From Parvularcula sp. (GTDB taxonomy: Bacteria > Pseudomonadota > Alphaproteobacteria > Caulobacterales > Parvularculaceae), in contig PAIP01000032.1 of the NCBI GenBank assembly GCA_002704915.1, positions 41,864 to 105,863 on the forward strand: a DNA stretch of 64,000 nucleotides, given 5' to 3'. Positions 36,114 through 46,293 of the stretch are shown here, in pieces. Within the stretch, counting starts at the first letter, position 1; the number at the start of each line of letters is the position of its first letter. Below the pieces are notes generated by a model. That model was given only the letters and a program-made list of their open reading frames with translations. It ran no database searches and was not told the DNA's origin. The position numbers and the translations under genes were made by a program.

Positions 36114-36151
36114 AGAAATACTATATCAGAAAGCCGTTGTGTCTCTATTTG

Positions 36152-36538
36152 CTACTTGAGATTTGCCTTCGACAAAAACGCGATGGGCATGCCGCCAGCG
36201 CCTTCGAGATAATAAATCCGTTCCCCATGGGCGTCGTCGGGGCCCTTGACGTCGAGCCCGTTTTTCTTGGCTCGCTCGGCAAAGGCGTCTGCGTCATCGA
36301 CGACGATCTGCAGCATGGTCATTTCGGGCATCTGTTCACCTGCCGCCCACAACTCGATCCAGCTTCCAAGGCCCTGTTTCGCGCCTTCATCCACGGGGAA
36401 GACCGCGCCGGAAAATCCGTCGCTTTGCCCCAGATCCATCGGCGTCAGGCCGAGCCCGTTTTCCCCAAGCAGGGCGGCGATAGCTTTCGCATCGTCAGCG
36501 TGGGCGACTTTGCAGAACCGGATGCCTAGAACTTTCAT
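36152..36538 (-). CDS. VOC-family (glyoxalase/dioxygenase-fold) protein
   Basis: 128 aa with the paired beta-alpha-beta-beta-beta modules of the vicinal oxygen chelate fold: VLGIRFCKVAHADDAKAIAALL...GAVFPVDEG and MTMLQIVVDDADAFAERAKKNGLDVKGPDDAHGERIYYLEGAGGMPIAFL. The family covers glyoxalases, dioxygenases and resistance proteins, so no reaction is assigned. Divergent from polA with 54 bp between. Confidence 0.85.
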   Translation of the reverse strand: MKVLGIRFCKVAHADDAKAIAALLGENGLGLTPMDLGQSDGFSGAVFPVDEGAKQGLGSWIELWAAGEQMPEMTMLQIVVDDADAFAERAKKNGLDVKGPDDAHGERIYYLEGAGGMPIAFLSKANLK

Positions 36539-36592
36539 CGACGATCTCCTATTTGGGGCGGGACCAACGGCCCGAAAGGAACGCTACGACAA

Positions 36593-39397
36593 ATGGCGGC
36601 GAAATCCAAAAGCGCAAAGCGCCTCTATCTGGTGGACGGCTCGTCCTACATTTTCAGAGCCTATCACGCGCTGCCGCCCTTGACCCGTAAATCCGACGGC
36701 CTTCCCGTGGGCGCGGTGTCCGGCTTCTGCAACATGCTCTACAAGCTGCTGACCGATATGCAGGACGAGCATGATCCGACGCATTTCGCCGTGATCTTCG
36801 ATTATTCGGCGAAGACGTTCCGCAACGAGATTTACGATCAATATAAGGCCAATCGGCCGGAGCCGCCGGAGGATTTGCGTCCGCAATTCCCGCTGGTGCG
36901 CGACGCGACCCGCGCCTTCAACGTCCCGTGCATCGAGATTGAGGGCTATGAGGCGGATGACCTGATCTGCACTTACGCCAAACAGGTGGAGGCGGAAGGC
37001 GGCGAGGTGGTGATCATCTCTTCCGACAAGGATCTGATGCAGCTCGTTTCCGACCGCGTCTCCATGTTCGACACCATGAAGAACAAGATGATCGGCCGCG
37101 AGGAAGTGATCGAGAAATTCGGTCTCGGGCCCGAACATGTGGTCGACATCCAGGCGCTGGCCGGCGATTCCACCGACAATGTGCCGGGGGTTCCGGGCAT
37201 CGGTATCAAGACGGCGGCGCAACTGATCGAGGAATATGGCGATCTCGAAACGCTGCTTTCGCGCGCCGAAGAGATCAAACAGAAAAAGCGCCGGGAGAAC
37301 CTCATCGAATTCGCCGAACAGGCGCGCATTTCCAAACGGCTTGTGGAGCTCGACTGCAATGTGCCGCTTTTGGACCATGTCGATGACTTCGTCATGCATC
37401 CCATCGACAAGGACAAACTCCTCACCTTCCTGAAGGAAATGGAGTTCTCAACGCTGACCCGCCGGGTCGAGGCCGATCTCGGCGGCGGCGAGAGCAGCGA
37501 GGCGGAAGCGGGGCCGGCGCCGTTCTCTGCTGAAAAAGCCGAGTATGAAACGGTGTTCGATGAGGCGGCGTTGAAAAAATGGATCGTCGACGCTCGGGAA
37601 GCGGGGGTCGTTGCCGTCGATACGGAAACGACCAGTCTCAACGCCATGCAGGCGCATTTATGCGGCGTTTCGCTGGCGACGCGCGCCGGCCGCGCCTGTT
37701 ACATCCCGCTTGCGCACGGAAAACCGAAGAGCGAGGGGGGGCTTTTCGATGAGGATGGAAGCGACGACGAAGATGCTGGCAAGCAAATGCCGCTCGAAAA
37801 AGCGCTGAAGCTGTTAAAGCCCATGCTCGAAGACGAAAGCGTTCTCAAAGTCGGGCAGAACCTGAAATATGACATGCTTGTTCTCTCGCGCTATGGCGTA
37901 AACCTTGCTCCCTTCGACGACACCATGCTCATGTCTTACGCGCTCGATTGCGGCAAGGGCGGGCATGGCATGGATGAACTCGCCAAGCGCCATCTCGATT
38001 ACGAGACGATCAAGTTTTCCGATGTTGCGGGCTCGGGCAAAAAGGCGAAGACATTCGACTGCGTGCCCATCAAGGAAGCGTCCAAATACGCGGCCGAAGA
38101 CGCCGACATCACCTTCCGCCTGTGGGAGCTGTTGAAGCCGCGTCTTGCTGCGGAAGGCAAGGCGACGGTTTACGAAACGCTGGAGCGCCCGCTCGCGCCC
38201 GTTATCGTCGCCATGGAGCGTGAAGGCGTCAAAGTCGACAAGACGGTCCTGTCGCGCCTGTCCTCCGATTTCGCCCAGCGCATGGCCGCAGCAGAAGCCG
38301 AAGCCTATGAGCTCGCGGGCGAGGAATTCAATCTCGGCTCGCCGAAGCAGATTTCCGAGATTCTTTTCGGCAAGCTCGGCCTTCCGGGCGGCAAGAAGAC
38401 AGCGAAAGGCGCCTGGTCCACCAAGGCGGATGTTTTGGAACAGCTCGCTGCGGAAGGCCATCCTCTGCCACAGGTCCTTCTCCAATGGCGCGGTCTGTCG
38501 AAACTCAAAAGCACCTATACGGACTCGCTGCCTTTGGAGATCAATCCGGAAACCGGTCGCGTCCACACTTCTTATGCGCTGGCATCGACCACAACAGGCC
38601 GGCTCTCTTCAAACGATCCGAACCTGCAGAATATTCCTATACGGACGGAAGATGGCCGTAAAATCCGCACGGCGTTCATCCATGAAAAGGGAAACACCCT
38701 TATCTCCGCCGATTACAGCCAGATCGAATTGCGGCTGGTGGCGCATATCGCCGACCTTAAGTCCATGAAACAGGCCTTTGCCGATGGCGTCGACATCCAC
38801 GCCATGACGGCGTCGGAAATGTTCAATGTTCCGGTCGAGGGAATGGACCCGATGATCCGCCGCCGCGCCAAGGCGATCAATTTCGGCATTATCTATGGCA
38901 TTTCCGCGTTCGGTCTCGCCAACCAGCTCGGCATCTCGCGCACTGAGGCGAAGGAATATATCGACGCCTATTTCGAGAAATTTCCGGGTATTCGTCAGTA
39001 TATGGACGATACAATCGCGTCAGCAAAAGCCCAGGGCTATGTGGAGACGATTTTCGGCCGGCGCACCTATGTGGGCGGGATCAATGACAAGAATCCGGCA
39101 ATGCGGGGTTACTCGGAGCGCCAGGCGATCAACGCGCCCATACAGGGTGCGGCCGCCGATGTCATCCGCCGAGCGATGATCCGCATGCCCTCCGCGCTTC
39201 AGAAGGCGCGCCTGAATGCGAAGATGCTGCTGCAGGTGCATGACGAACTGATTTTTGAATGTCCGAAAGATGAGGCGGAGAAGACTTGCGCCATTGTCGC
39301 GGATGTCATGATGGACGCGCCTGCGCCGGCTGCCAAGCTGTCCGTGCCGCTGGTGGTTGAAGCGCGCGCCGGCAAGAACTGGAATGAAGCGCATTAG
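36593..39397 (+). CDS. polA: DNA polymerase I
   Basis: Repair and Okazaki-fragment polymerase, 934 aa. The 5'-3' exonuclease domain (LVDGSSYIFRAYHAL..., SSDKDLMQLV, GVPGIGIKTAAQL) is followed by a 3'-5' proofreading domain with all motifs intact (VDTETTSLNAM, VGQNLKYDMLV, YAAEDADITFRL) and the polymerase with motif A SADYSQIELRLVAHI, motif B RRRAKAINFGIIYGISAFGLA and motif C LQVHDELIFE. GAAAGGA precedes the ATG. Complete and probably fully active. Confidence 0.98.
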   Translation: MAAKSKSAKRLYLVDGSSYIFRAYHALPPLTRKSDGLPVGAVSGFCNMLYKLLTDMQDEHDPTHFAVIFDYSAKTFRNEIYDQYKANRPEPPEDLRPQFPLVRDATRAFNVPCIEIEGYEADDLICTYAKQVEAEGGEVVIISSDKDLMQLVSDRVSMFDTMKNKMIGREEVIEKFGLGPEHVVDIQALAGDSTDNVPGVPGIGIKTAAQLIEEYGDLETLLSRAEEIKQKKRRENLIEFAEQARISKRLVELDCNVPLLDHVDDFVMHPIDKDKLLTFLKEMEFSTLTRRVEADLGGGESSEAEAGPAPFSAEKAEYETVFDEAALKKWIVDAREAGVVAVDTETTSLNAMQAHLCGVSLATRAGRACYIPLAHGKPKSEGGLFDEDGSDDEDAGKQMPLEKALKLLKPMLEDESVLKVGQNLKYDMLVLSRYGVNLAPFDDTMLMSYALDCGKGGHGMDELAKRHLDYETIKFSDVAGSGKKAKTFDCVPIKEASKYAAEDADITFRLWELLKPRLAAEGKATVYETLERPLAPVIVAMEREGVKVDKTVLSRLSSDFAQRMAAAEAEAYELAGEEFNLGSPKQISEILFGKLGLPGGKKTAKGAWSTKADVLEQLAAEGHPLPQVLLQWRGLSKLKSTYTDSLPLEINPETGRVHTSYALASTTTGRLSSNDPNLQNIPIRTEDGRKIRTAFIHEKGNTLISADYSQIELRLVAHIADLKSMKQAFADGVDIHAMTASEMFNVPVEGMDPMIRRRAKAINFGIIYGISAFGLANQLGISRTEAKEYIDAYFEKFPGIRQYMDDTIASAKAQGYVETIFGRRTYVGGINDKNPAMRGYSERQAINAPIQGAAADVIRRAMIRMPSALQKARLNAKMLLQVHDELIFECPKDEAEKTCAIVADVMMDAPAPAAKLSVPLVVEARAGKNWNEAH

Positions 39398-39420
39398 CGC
39401 GGGTGAAAAGGCAGGCGTGT

Positions 39421-39567
39421 TTACCGGTCGCTTGCGGGGCTCGCGGCGGCGGTCTGTTCTCCGGCGGCGGGCTGCGCGGCCTCCCCCTGGGGTTTCCCGG
39501 GCATGGAAATCAGCGCCAGAACCAGAAAGGCCAGCCCGAACAGAACGCTTTCAAACTCGATTTTCAT
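39421..39567 (-). CDS. Small membrane protein
   Basis: 48 aa from an ATG at 39567 with GAGGG upstream: one hydrophobic helix (ESVLFGLAFLVLALISM) and an Ala/Pro/Gly/Gln-rich tail. Unrecognised; a longer start at 39645 would add 26 residues that look non-coding. It converges on polA with 23 bp between. Confidence 0.45.
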   Translation of the reverse strand: MKIEFESVLFGLAFLVLALISMPGKPQGEAAQPAAGEQTAAASPASDR

Positions 39568-39688
39568 CACGCAACCCTCGACAACCCCTCTAAAATACAG
39601 GTCACTTCGCACTCGCACAATAGAACTCGCATGTGCAAAATTCATGACAGCTAAGCCACCGGGGCGTCAAAACGCGAAATAAAACAAC

Positions 39689-41716
39689 TTATTGGGGTGT
39701 CGCCGGTTTGTCGGCGTAAGGGCCCCGGCAATGTTGCGGGGCGCCGCTGAAGGTAAAGAAGGCAAGGCGGGGGTCGTCGCCGAAGCGCTGGCTTGGCGCC
39801 CATAAAGGGGCGGGGTCCAGCGGCGCCGTCAGAAACGCTTCGACTTTGGAGACCGCCCGAGGGTTGTGAAAGTAAACGCAGCGCCCGGCCTTTGCGAAGG
39901 CCATGGCGGCTGCGCCGTTTTCTTCTGGCCATCCATCGGCGACTGCCATTACGAAGACGCCCTTGCGTTCGGCGGGAATAAGGCTGGTCTGCAGGGGCGT
40001 TAAAACGAGGGCGCCGGCAGGGAGAGGCGCCGAGATGTCTGCGGCGAGCGCGCGTTGCTCGGCGCGCGTGCGTTCATGAACGATTTCCTCATAGACATTG
40101 ATTGTCGCCGCATAGGCGAAAGCGAATAGCGAAATTGCGGTTGCGGCTTTGCGAGCAGAGTTTTTTTGCAGGATCGCGTAAACAAGAATGGCGCCCGCGA
40201 GGGCCAAAGCGATCACCCATTGCGGATAGAGCGCGGCTGGCGCCAGAAAGCGTTCATTCGCTTGTCCCAGTTCATTGAGGCCAAGATAGAGAGCGGCGGC
40301 CGCGACAAGCGCGGCCAGAAACGTCTGACGGTCGAGCGGTTTGTTCTTCTGTAAGGTGAGGAATCCATCGGCCGCGAGCATGGCGAGGAATGGCAAAGCG
40401 GGAATGAAATAGCGCATGGAATAGCTGCCGCCGCCATGCCATTCATTCAGGGCGTAAAACGAGACCGGGGCGGCGATGGCGAGAAAAGACAACCCTGCAA
40501 TGGTGATCATCTGTCTGCGGAAGGCGTTCCATAACGAGAACAGGCACAAAGCCATCCAGGGCAGACTCTGGATCAGCGCTTTCTTCGGATAGCCCCAGAA
40601 AAGCAGATGCCCATAGGCGTTCCGCTCGACGCCTTCCTGATAATAGGCGTCATGGGCCTGAAGATTGATGACGAGGACATAAAGTCCGTCCATGACGCGC
40701 CAGACGAAATCCCGCAGCGGCGCGAAACCGAGTGCGGCAGCAACGAACAAGCAGACAGCGAGGGCGCTGTAACGCCGGAATGGCTTTGAAAGCGCAGTTT
40801 TTAACGCTGCCGGAATATTGACCGCCCAGACGGCGATCAAGGCGGCGCCGGCGGCGAACGCGATGGGCAGATAGCGCGCCGTGCTGTCGAGCCCGGTTGG
40901 TTCGCCATAGCTGAAAGGCGTGAATGCGCCAAACTTCAGACTATTCAGCCATGCTGAAAAAATCAGGCCGGGCGCAGCGCCGATGAAAAGCAGCAATGGC
41001 GAAAGCCGGTCCCCGGGCCCGGCGAAAAGACGCAGCCAGAAGAATATAATCAGCCCCGCGAGGAAGGCGTCCACTCTGATATTGACGCCGCAGCCCACGA
41101 GAAAGCCCGCCAGCAGGAAAAGGTCGCGGCGCGCCGCCCGGGCAGCGTGAACGGCCGCAACAATGGCGCCCAGCCAGAAAGCAAGGGCGAGCATGTGCGG
41201 CCATATCCCGAACATATAAGTGGGAGCAAAAGTAGCGATCGCGAAGACGCCTGCCGACCAGCGCGCCGTCATCTCCGGATAGAACATCCTCGCCAGCCTA
41301 TAGGTAAGCCAGACGCACAGGCCGAAAGAAAGCGCGTTCATGAGCATGAGGCCGTGAACGCCGAACAGCATGTAAAAGGGCGCAGCGAAGAAGGCATAAC
41401 CGCTCGGATATTGCGGCATCACCTTGCCGTCATGGGCGACGGTCAGAAGCTTGACGAGCGCCGGCGCGTCTTCGACGCCGCCATTGCCGCCGATAGACAA
41501 AGAACCTCTTTCGGCCATGGCGCGCGCCATGTCGAGATAAATGCCGCCATCGATAATGAAGGGGACGCCGGGCGCGACGAAAGCGCCGCTGATCAGAAAG
41601 GCCGCGAACGCCGCTATCATGGCCGCGTGCGGACGGTCTTTGACGAGGCCTCTCAGCCAGTTTTGCGATGGCCGCAATTTGGCGCCGCGATCAGCATATG
41701 AATGAGGTGTTTGCAT
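39689..41716 (-). CDS. GT-C type membrane glycosyltransferase (ArnT/PMT-like)
   Basis: 675 aa with about twelve membrane helices and a C-terminal soluble domain of about 120 residues. The first periplasmic loop has FIIDGGIYLDMARAMAERG, with the acidic residue expected of GT-C enzymes, and MPQYPSGYAFFAAPF resembles the GT39/83 PPL-type segment. Such enzymes use polyprenyl-phosphate sugars outside the inner membrane, which fits the GT2 enzyme and flippase encoded nearby. The acceptor is unknown. Confidence 0.75.
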   Translation of the reverse strand: MQTPHSYADRGAKLRPSQNWLRGLVKDRPHAAMIAAFAAFLISGAFVAPGVPFIIDGGIYLDMARAMAERGSLSIGGNGGVEDAPALVKLLTVAHDGKVMPQYPSGYAFFAAPFYMLFGVHGLMLMNALSFGLCVWLTYRLARMFYPEMTARWSAGVFAIATFAPTYMFGIWPHMLALAFWLGAIVAAVHAARAARRDLFLLAGFLVGCGVNIRVDAFLAGLIIFFWLRLFAGPGDRLSPLLLFIGAAPGLIFSAWLNSLKFGAFTPFSYGEPTGLDSTARYLPIAFAAGAALIAVWAVNIPAALKTALSKPFRRYSALAVCLFVAAALGFAPLRDFVWRVMDGLYVLVINLQAHDAYYQEGVERNAYGHLLFWGYPKKALIQSLPWMALCLFSLWNAFRRQMITIAGLSFLAIAAPVSFYALNEWHGGGSYSMRYFIPALPFLAMLAADGFLTLQKNKPLDRQTFLAALVAAAALYLGLNELGQANERFLAPAALYPQWVIALALAGAILVYAILQKNSARKAATAISLFAFAYAATINVYEEIVHERTRAEQRALAADISAPLPAGALVLTPLQTSLIPAERKGVFVMAVADGWPEENGAAAMAFAKAGRCVYFHNPRAVSKVEAFLTAPLDPAPLWAPSQRFGDDPRLAFFTFSGAPQHCRGPYADKPATPQ

Positions 41717-41844
41717 AAACGGCGCGGATTGGCTCGCTATTCAGATAGTCCCCGGGCGCTAAAGATATGATTAACGAAGGGTGATTACGGTTCCCCGGCG
41801 CGCCAGAGCCGCCCCCAGGCGGGCCAGAAAGATTGGAACCTCCG

Positions 41845-42453
41845 ATGCACTCGACGGCCATTCCGGTAGGCAATTTCGAAAACAAGTATGAAAGCGCAAA
41901 TCCGCTTGCGCGCTATCTTGTGGACAGGTTCCTGAAAGCATTCGACGACCTTGTTGTGCGGGCGCAACCAGAGTCGGTTTTGGAAGCCGGTTGCGGGGAA
42001 GGCGCCCTGATGCGCCGGCTCGAAAACACTGGCGCGCAAAAGATCAAGGGCGTCGATATTGCCGCCGATGTTTTTGCAAAAGCGCAACGCGAGCTTGATC
42101 CGTCGCGCTACAGTTTCGAAGAAAAAAGCATCTACGACCTGACGGCCGCAGAGGATGGCGCCGACACCATCATCTGTTGCGAGGTTCTGGAACATGTTGA
42201 TGATCCCGAGAGCGCGCTCGCCGCGCTGCATGCTTTGAAGGCGCGGCGTTATATCTTGAGCGTGCCGCGCGAGCCCTTATGGCGCGTCTTGAACATGGCG
42301 CGCCTTAAATATCTCGGCGATTTCGGCAACACGCCGGGCCATCTCAATCATTGGTCGCAGCAAGGCTTCAAAAAGTTCATTAGCGAGAAGTTCGATATCC
42401 TCGAACTGCGCACGCCCTTGCCATGGACCATGGTTCTGTGCGCGCCGCGATAA
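41845..42453 (+). CDS. Class I SAM-dependent methyltransferase
   Basis: 202 aa with a UbiG/Methyltransf_11-type core: VLEAGCGEGALMRRL (motif I), IKGVDIAADVFAKAQ, and DTIICCEVLEHVDDPESAL (motif II). No membrane helix. It heads a three-gene plus-strand run with the flippase-like and GT2 genes, so the substrate may be a lipid-linked sugar or glycolipid; this is inference from context. Confidence 0.85.
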   Translation: MHSTAIPVGNFENKYESANPLARYLVDRFLKAFDDLVVRAQPESVLEAGCGEGALMRRLENTGAQKIKGVDIAADVFAKAQRELDPSRYSFEEKSIYDLTAAEDGADTIICCEVLEHVDDPESALAALHALKARRYILSVPREPLWRVLNMARLKYLGDFGNTPGHLNHWSQQGFKKFISEKFDILELRTPLPWTMVLCAPR

Positions 42454-42458
42454 ACCCT

Positions 42459-43337
42459 ATGCAAGGCGCAACGCGAAAATGGCTGTTTCGCATAATCGGC
42501 GTCGTGGCGCTGACGGCGGCGGTTTTCTATCTGTGGCGCGCTTTCGCCGGATATGGCGTCGCCATTCTGGAGATCGCAGACCAGAATGTTGAGTTTTATG
42601 GCCTGATTGGAGGCGCTGCGTTTGTTTATGCGGGGAGCCTTCTTCTTCTCGGCTGGGCATGGATCGCTTTTCTTCTTCCGCCGGCGCTTCCCGCGCAGCG
42701 TTTCAAACTGCTTCGGCTTTACGGGCTCAGCTCGGCCGCCAAATATCTGCCGGGCGGCGTCCTGCATTTCGGCGGACGGCAATGGGGCGGCGCGCAACTC
42801 GGGCTCTCCCAGCGCTCGCTCGCCGCGGCGAGCATCATGGAGGCCGGGGCGAGCGTTTTCGCTGCATTTCTTCTCGCGGTGCTGCTTTGCGCTGGCGGTT
42901 ATCTCACCATGGTCCCGGCGGCGGCGTTCGCGATCGCGGGCGTCATGCTCGGCGGCGCCCGGCACCATGATGCGCCGCTTTCTGTGATACGGGGCGCGGG
43001 GCTTGTTCTCCTTTTCATGATGATCATGGCCGGGCTGGTCATGGGCTGCGCGGTACTCGCCGGAACGGAAAGCGCGCTGCCGGCGCTCGCCGGCGCTTAT
43101 CTCATCGCCTGGGCGGCGGGCTTTGTCATTCCCGGCCTTTCGGCGGGGCTTGGCGTGCGCGAAGCGGTCTTCATTTTTCTCGCCGCCGGGGGCGAACCGG
43201 CGCCGGACCTTGTCGCTGTCACGCTTTTCATGCGTGTCCTGACGACTGCCGGAGACGGGCTCTTTTTCGCCGGGTTTCTGGCCTTCGACCGCAAGGGCCC
43301 GCGGCTGGTTAAGGAATTATCGAGCATCGACTGCTAG
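42459..43337 (+). CDS. Lysylphosphatidylglycerol synthase-type flippase-like membrane protein
   Basis: 292 aa with about eight membrane helices matching the LPG synthase TM-region family (AglD/UPF0104-like): KLLRLYGLSSAAKYLPGGVLHFGGRQW and FVIPGLSAGLGVREAVFIFL are family hallmarks. Members without the catalytic domain are thought to flip lipids or help glycolipid synthesis. An alternative ATG at 42423 would overlap the methyltransferase gene by 31 bp; I prefer 42459. Confidence 0.82.
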   Translation: MQGATRKWLFRIIGVVALTAAVFYLWRAFAGYGVAILEIADQNVEFYGLIGGAAFVYAGSLLLLGWAWIAFLLPPALPAQRFKLLRLYGLSSAAKYLPGGVLHFGGRQWGGAQLGLSQRSLAAASIMEAGASVFAAFLLAVLLCAGGYLTMVPAAAFAIAGVMLGGARHHDAPLSVIRGAGLVLLFMMIMAGLVMGCAVLAGTESALPALAGAYLIAWAAGFVIPGLSAGLGVREAVFIFLAAGGEPAPDLVAVTLFMRVLTTAGDGLFFAGFLAFDRKGPRLVKELSSIDC

Positions 43338-43372
43338 AGAAAAGCAGAAAATAGAGGTCTTTAGCGTCTTCC

Positions 43373-44404
43373 ATGACCAAGCTCGTCATCCAGATTCCCT
43401 GTCTTAATGAAGCGGAAACCATTGCCGCGACCATTGCCGATCTGCCCAGGGCGATTGACGGCGTGGACGAAGTCGAAATTCTGATCATCGATGACGGGTC
43501 GACGGATGCAACAGTCGATGCTGCGAAAGCCGCCGGCGCTCATCATGTGATATCCAACGGCGCCAATCGCGGTCTCGCCCAGAGTTTTCAGCGCGGGATC
43601 GATATGGCGCTGCGCCTTGGCGCCGACATCATCGTCAATACCGATGGTGACAATCAATATAACGGCGCCGACGTCGCTGCGCTGGTGCGCCCCATTCTCG
43701 ACAACAAGGCGGATATCGTTGTGGGGGATCGCCAGACCGAACGCATTGAGCATTTCTCCCCTTTGAAGAAACGCCTGCAAAAAGCCGGCAGCGGCGTTGT
43801 CAGCACCCTCGCCAATGCGGAGATCGCCGACGCGGTGAGCGGCTTTCGCGCGTTCTCCCGTCAGGCGGCCATGGGGATGACCGTGCGGTCGAGCTTTTCC
43901 TACACGACGGAAACGCTCATTCAGGCGGGGCGGCGGCGCATGCGCATCGCCTCGGTTCCCATCAGAACCAACAAGGTGGAGCGGCCCTCGCGGCTGTTCC
44001 GCTCCATCCCGCATTTCCTTGTGCGCACGGGCCGCACCATGCTGCGCGCCTATGCGATGTATGAGCCGTTGAAGATCTTCGCCTTGCTCGGCGTTGCGCT
44101 GATGCTGGCCGGCGCCGCGCCGGTTGTGCGGTTCCTGATCCATTATTTTGCGGGCGACGGATCCGGCATGATCCAGTCGCTGATCATCGGCGGCGTCTTG
44201 ATCATGATCGGCGCCATCGCGACCATGTTTGCGCTCCTCGCTGATCTTGTCGCCTATAACCGGCAATTGCTGGAATTGACTTTGGAGCGCGTGCGCAAGA
44301 TCGAATACGATCTCGATGCGCAAAAGACTGCGCCCAAAAAGCGCCTTCCCATTGAAAAACTTCGCGAGGAGCTGAAGGCGATCCGCTCCCGCACCGGATC
44401 TTGA
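43373..44404 (+). CDS. Family 2 glycosyltransferase (DPM1/polyprenyl-phosphate type)
   Basis: Likely transfers a sugar to polyprenyl phosphate. The GT-A core shows IQIPCLNEAETIAATIADLP, ILIIDDGSTDAT, GANRGLAQSFQRGIDMAL and NTDGDNQYNGAD (DxD), followed by SGFRAFSRQAA. Two C-terminal membrane helices (FALLGVALMLAGAAPVV and LIIGGVLIMIGAIATMFALL) tether it to the inner face of the membrane. 343 aa. Its product is the expected donor for the GT-C enzyme encoded at 39689-41716. Confidence 0.9.
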   Translation: MTKLVIQIPCLNEAETIAATIADLPRAIDGVDEVEILIIDDGSTDATVDAAKAAGAHHVISNGANRGLAQSFQRGIDMALRLGADIIVNTDGDNQYNGADVAALVRPILDNKADIVVGDRQTERIEHFSPLKKRLQKAGSGVVSTLANAEIADAVSGFRAFSRQAAMGMTVRSSFSYTTETLIQAGRRRMRIASVPIRTNKVERPSRLFRSIPHFLVRTGRTMLRAYAMYEPLKIFALLGVALMLAGAAPVVRFLIHYFAGDGSGMIQSLIIGGVLIMIGAIATMFALLADLVAYNRQLLELTLERVRKIEYDLDAQKTAPKKRLPIEKLREELKAIRSRTGS

Positions 44405-44457
44405 GGCCGCCGCAGGAATCGGGCAGCGACTGTGTCTCATCCATGCTAAGCTAGGGC

Positions 44458-44997
44458 ATGAGCGAATTTTCCTATGCGCTGTTCGATACGGAGCTGGGCC
44501 GCTGCGGCGTCGCCTGGGGACCGAACGGCCTGCGCGCCGTCAGCTTTGCTGAATCAAGCGACGAAGCGACGGTGAAGCGATTGCAGCGTCGCGCGTCAGG
44601 CGCCGTCGAGGCCGAGCCTTCGCAGGACATCGCGGCGGTCATCAGCGACATCAAGGCGCTTTTCAAAGGCGAAAAGCGCGATCTTTCCTATGTGCGCATG
44701 GACTGGGACGGCGTCGGCGCGTTCGAGCGCGCGGTTTACGAATTGTCGCTGAAAATCCAGCCGGGCGAGGCGAAGACTTATGGCGATCTTGCAAAAGCCC
44801 TTGGTGATGTTGCGCAATCGCAGCGAGTAGGCCAGGCGCTGGGGCGCAACCCGTTTCCCATCGTCGTTCCCTGCCACCGCATTGTCGGTGCGGATGGCGC
44901 CATGACCGGCTTTTCTGCGCCCGGCGGCGCGGAGCTGAAACGCAGGTTGTTGAAAATCGAAGGCGCGCTCGGGCCGGATTTATTCGACGCGCTTTAG
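44458..44997 (+). CDS. ogt: Methylated-DNA--protein-cysteine methyltransferase
   Basis: Suicide repair enzyme that removes O6-alkyl groups from guanine. The acceptor Cys139 lies in [17 protein letters not shown] and the helix-turn-helix arginine finger in [14 protein letters not shown], both standard. 179 aa, single-domain Ogt form without an Ada regulator. Its TAG stop overlaps the convergent htpX stop (TTAG). Confidence 0.95.
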   Translation: MSEFSYALFDTELGRCGVAWGPNGLRAVSFAESSDEATVKRLQRRASGAVEAEPSQDIAAVISDIKALFKGEKRDLSYVRMDWDGVGAFERAVYELSLKIQPGEAKTYGDLAKALGDVAQSQRVGQALGRNPFPIVVPCHRIVGADGAMTGFSAPGGAELKRRLLKIEGALGPDLFDAL

Positions 44998-45911
44998 CCC
45001 CAGGGTCCTTTCGGGCGCGCGTCGAAAGAAGACGCGCCTTGGGATTCAAAGCGCGGCGCTGCGCCGCCGCCCGCCATCTGCATCAGCCGGTCGATACGGT
45101 TCTGCGTGCCCGGGTGGGTCGAGAAAAGATTATCCGCGCCGCGGCCCGACAAGGGGTTGATGATCATGAGCTGGCCCGTTTCCGGGTGACGCTCCGCCGT
45201 CATATTGGGGATCTGCGCCGCGCCGTTGGAGATTTTCGCAAGCGCCGAGGCGAGCCATTCGGGATGGCCGCAGATTTCCGCGCCGCCCTTGTCGGCTTCA
45301 TATTCGCGCCCGCGGCTGATCGCCATTTGCACAAGCGCCGCCGCCATGGGCGCGAAAATCATGATCGCAATCGCGCCGATAAGGCCGCCGCCATTATTGC
45401 GGTTGCCGCCGAAAAACATGGCGAAATTGGCGAGCATGGTGATGGCGCCGGCTATGGTCGCGGTCACGGTCATGGTTAGGGTATCGCGGTTTTTCACATG
45501 GGCGAGTTCATGCGCCATCACGCCGGCGATCTCTTCGTCCGTCAGCATTTTGAGGAGTCCGGTCGTCGCGGCGACGGCTGCGTTTTCCGGATTGCGCCCT
45601 GTGGCGAAGGCGTTGGGCTGCGGGTTGTCGATGATATAGACCTTGGGCTGGGGCAGGTTCGCCCGAGCTGCGAGGCCCTGAACGAGTTCGGCGTAGCGGC
45701 GCACGGCGCCGGACGCGTGGGTTTCATCCACCTCCTGCGCCTTATACATGCGCAGCACCATCTTGTCGGAATTCCAGTAGGCGAAAAGGTTGGTGCCCGC
45801 CGCGAACAGGAAGGCGAGCATCATCCCGCCGGCGCCGCCGACGAGATAGCCGACGCCCATGAAAAGCGCGGTCAGCGCCGCGAGCAGCATGCCGGTGCGA
45901 AGCGTGTTCAT
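44994..45911 (-). CDS. htpX: Membrane zinc metalloprotease HtpX
   Basis: Inner-membrane stress protease acting with FtsH on damaged membrane proteins. Start at 45911 gives 305 aa, the normal size, beginning with [21 protein letters not shown]. Zinc motif His134-Glu-Leu-Ala-His138 is intact, with [15 protein letters not shown] providing the third ligand. Four membrane segments. Much longer in-frame extensions upstream run through the divergent DUF1674 gene and are rejected. Confidence 0.96.
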   Translation of the reverse strand: MNTLRTGMLLAALTALFMGVGYLVGGAGGMMLAFLFAAGTNLFAYWNSDKMVLRMYKAQEVDETHASGAVRRYAELVQGLAARANLPQPKVYIIDNPQPNAFATGRNPENAAVAATTGLLKMLTDEEIAGVMAHELAHVKNRDTLTMTVTATIAGAITMLANFAMFFGGNRNNGGGLIGAIAIMIFAPMAAALVQMAISRGREYEADKGGAEICGHPEWLASALAKISNGAAQIPNMTAERHPETGQLMIINPLSGRGADNLFSTHPGTQNRIDRLMQMAGGGAAPRFESQGASSFDARPKGPWG

Positions 45912-45980
45912 CAAGGGAGCCAGTTCCTTTCCATCGCCGATACGAGCCTCTATATGTAGCTGCGAAAGGCGCGCTTCAAT

Positions 45981-46178
45981 ATGGCTGACGATACCAGCAA
46001 AGCTTCCCGTAAAGACCTTCCCCCGGCGGCGCAGCGGGCGCTGGCCGAGGCTGAAGCCCGGCGCAAAGCTGCAGAGGCGAAAGCCAAGGCGTCGCCCAAG
46101 GAACTGGGCGGGCCCAAGGGCGAAGAGCCGACCCGCTATGGCGACTGGGAGCGCGGCGGCCGGGCCGTCGACTTTTAA
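45981..46178 (+). CDS. DUF1674/SDHAF4-type succinate dehydrogenase assembly factor
   Basis: 65 aa. The C-terminal motif [16 protein letters not shown] is the DUF1674 signature shared with mitochondrial SDHAF4, which binds flavinylated SdhA before complex II assembly. The N-terminus is a charged, Ala/Lys-rich helix. Divergent from htpX by 69 bp. Role in this organism is inferred by homology. Confidence 0.9.
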   Translation: MADDTSKASRKDLPPAAQRALAEAEARRKAAEAKAKASPKELGGPKGEEPTRYGDWERGGRAVDF

Positions 46179-46293
46179 GCGCGCGTCTCCCGGTCGTTTT
46201 TCGTTCACAACTCGGCGAGCCGGCTGCGCGGCGTGGCGCCCCTGTCTTTTTCTGACTACGCTTCCTATCGAAACGAAAATCGAAGGAGCGGAA

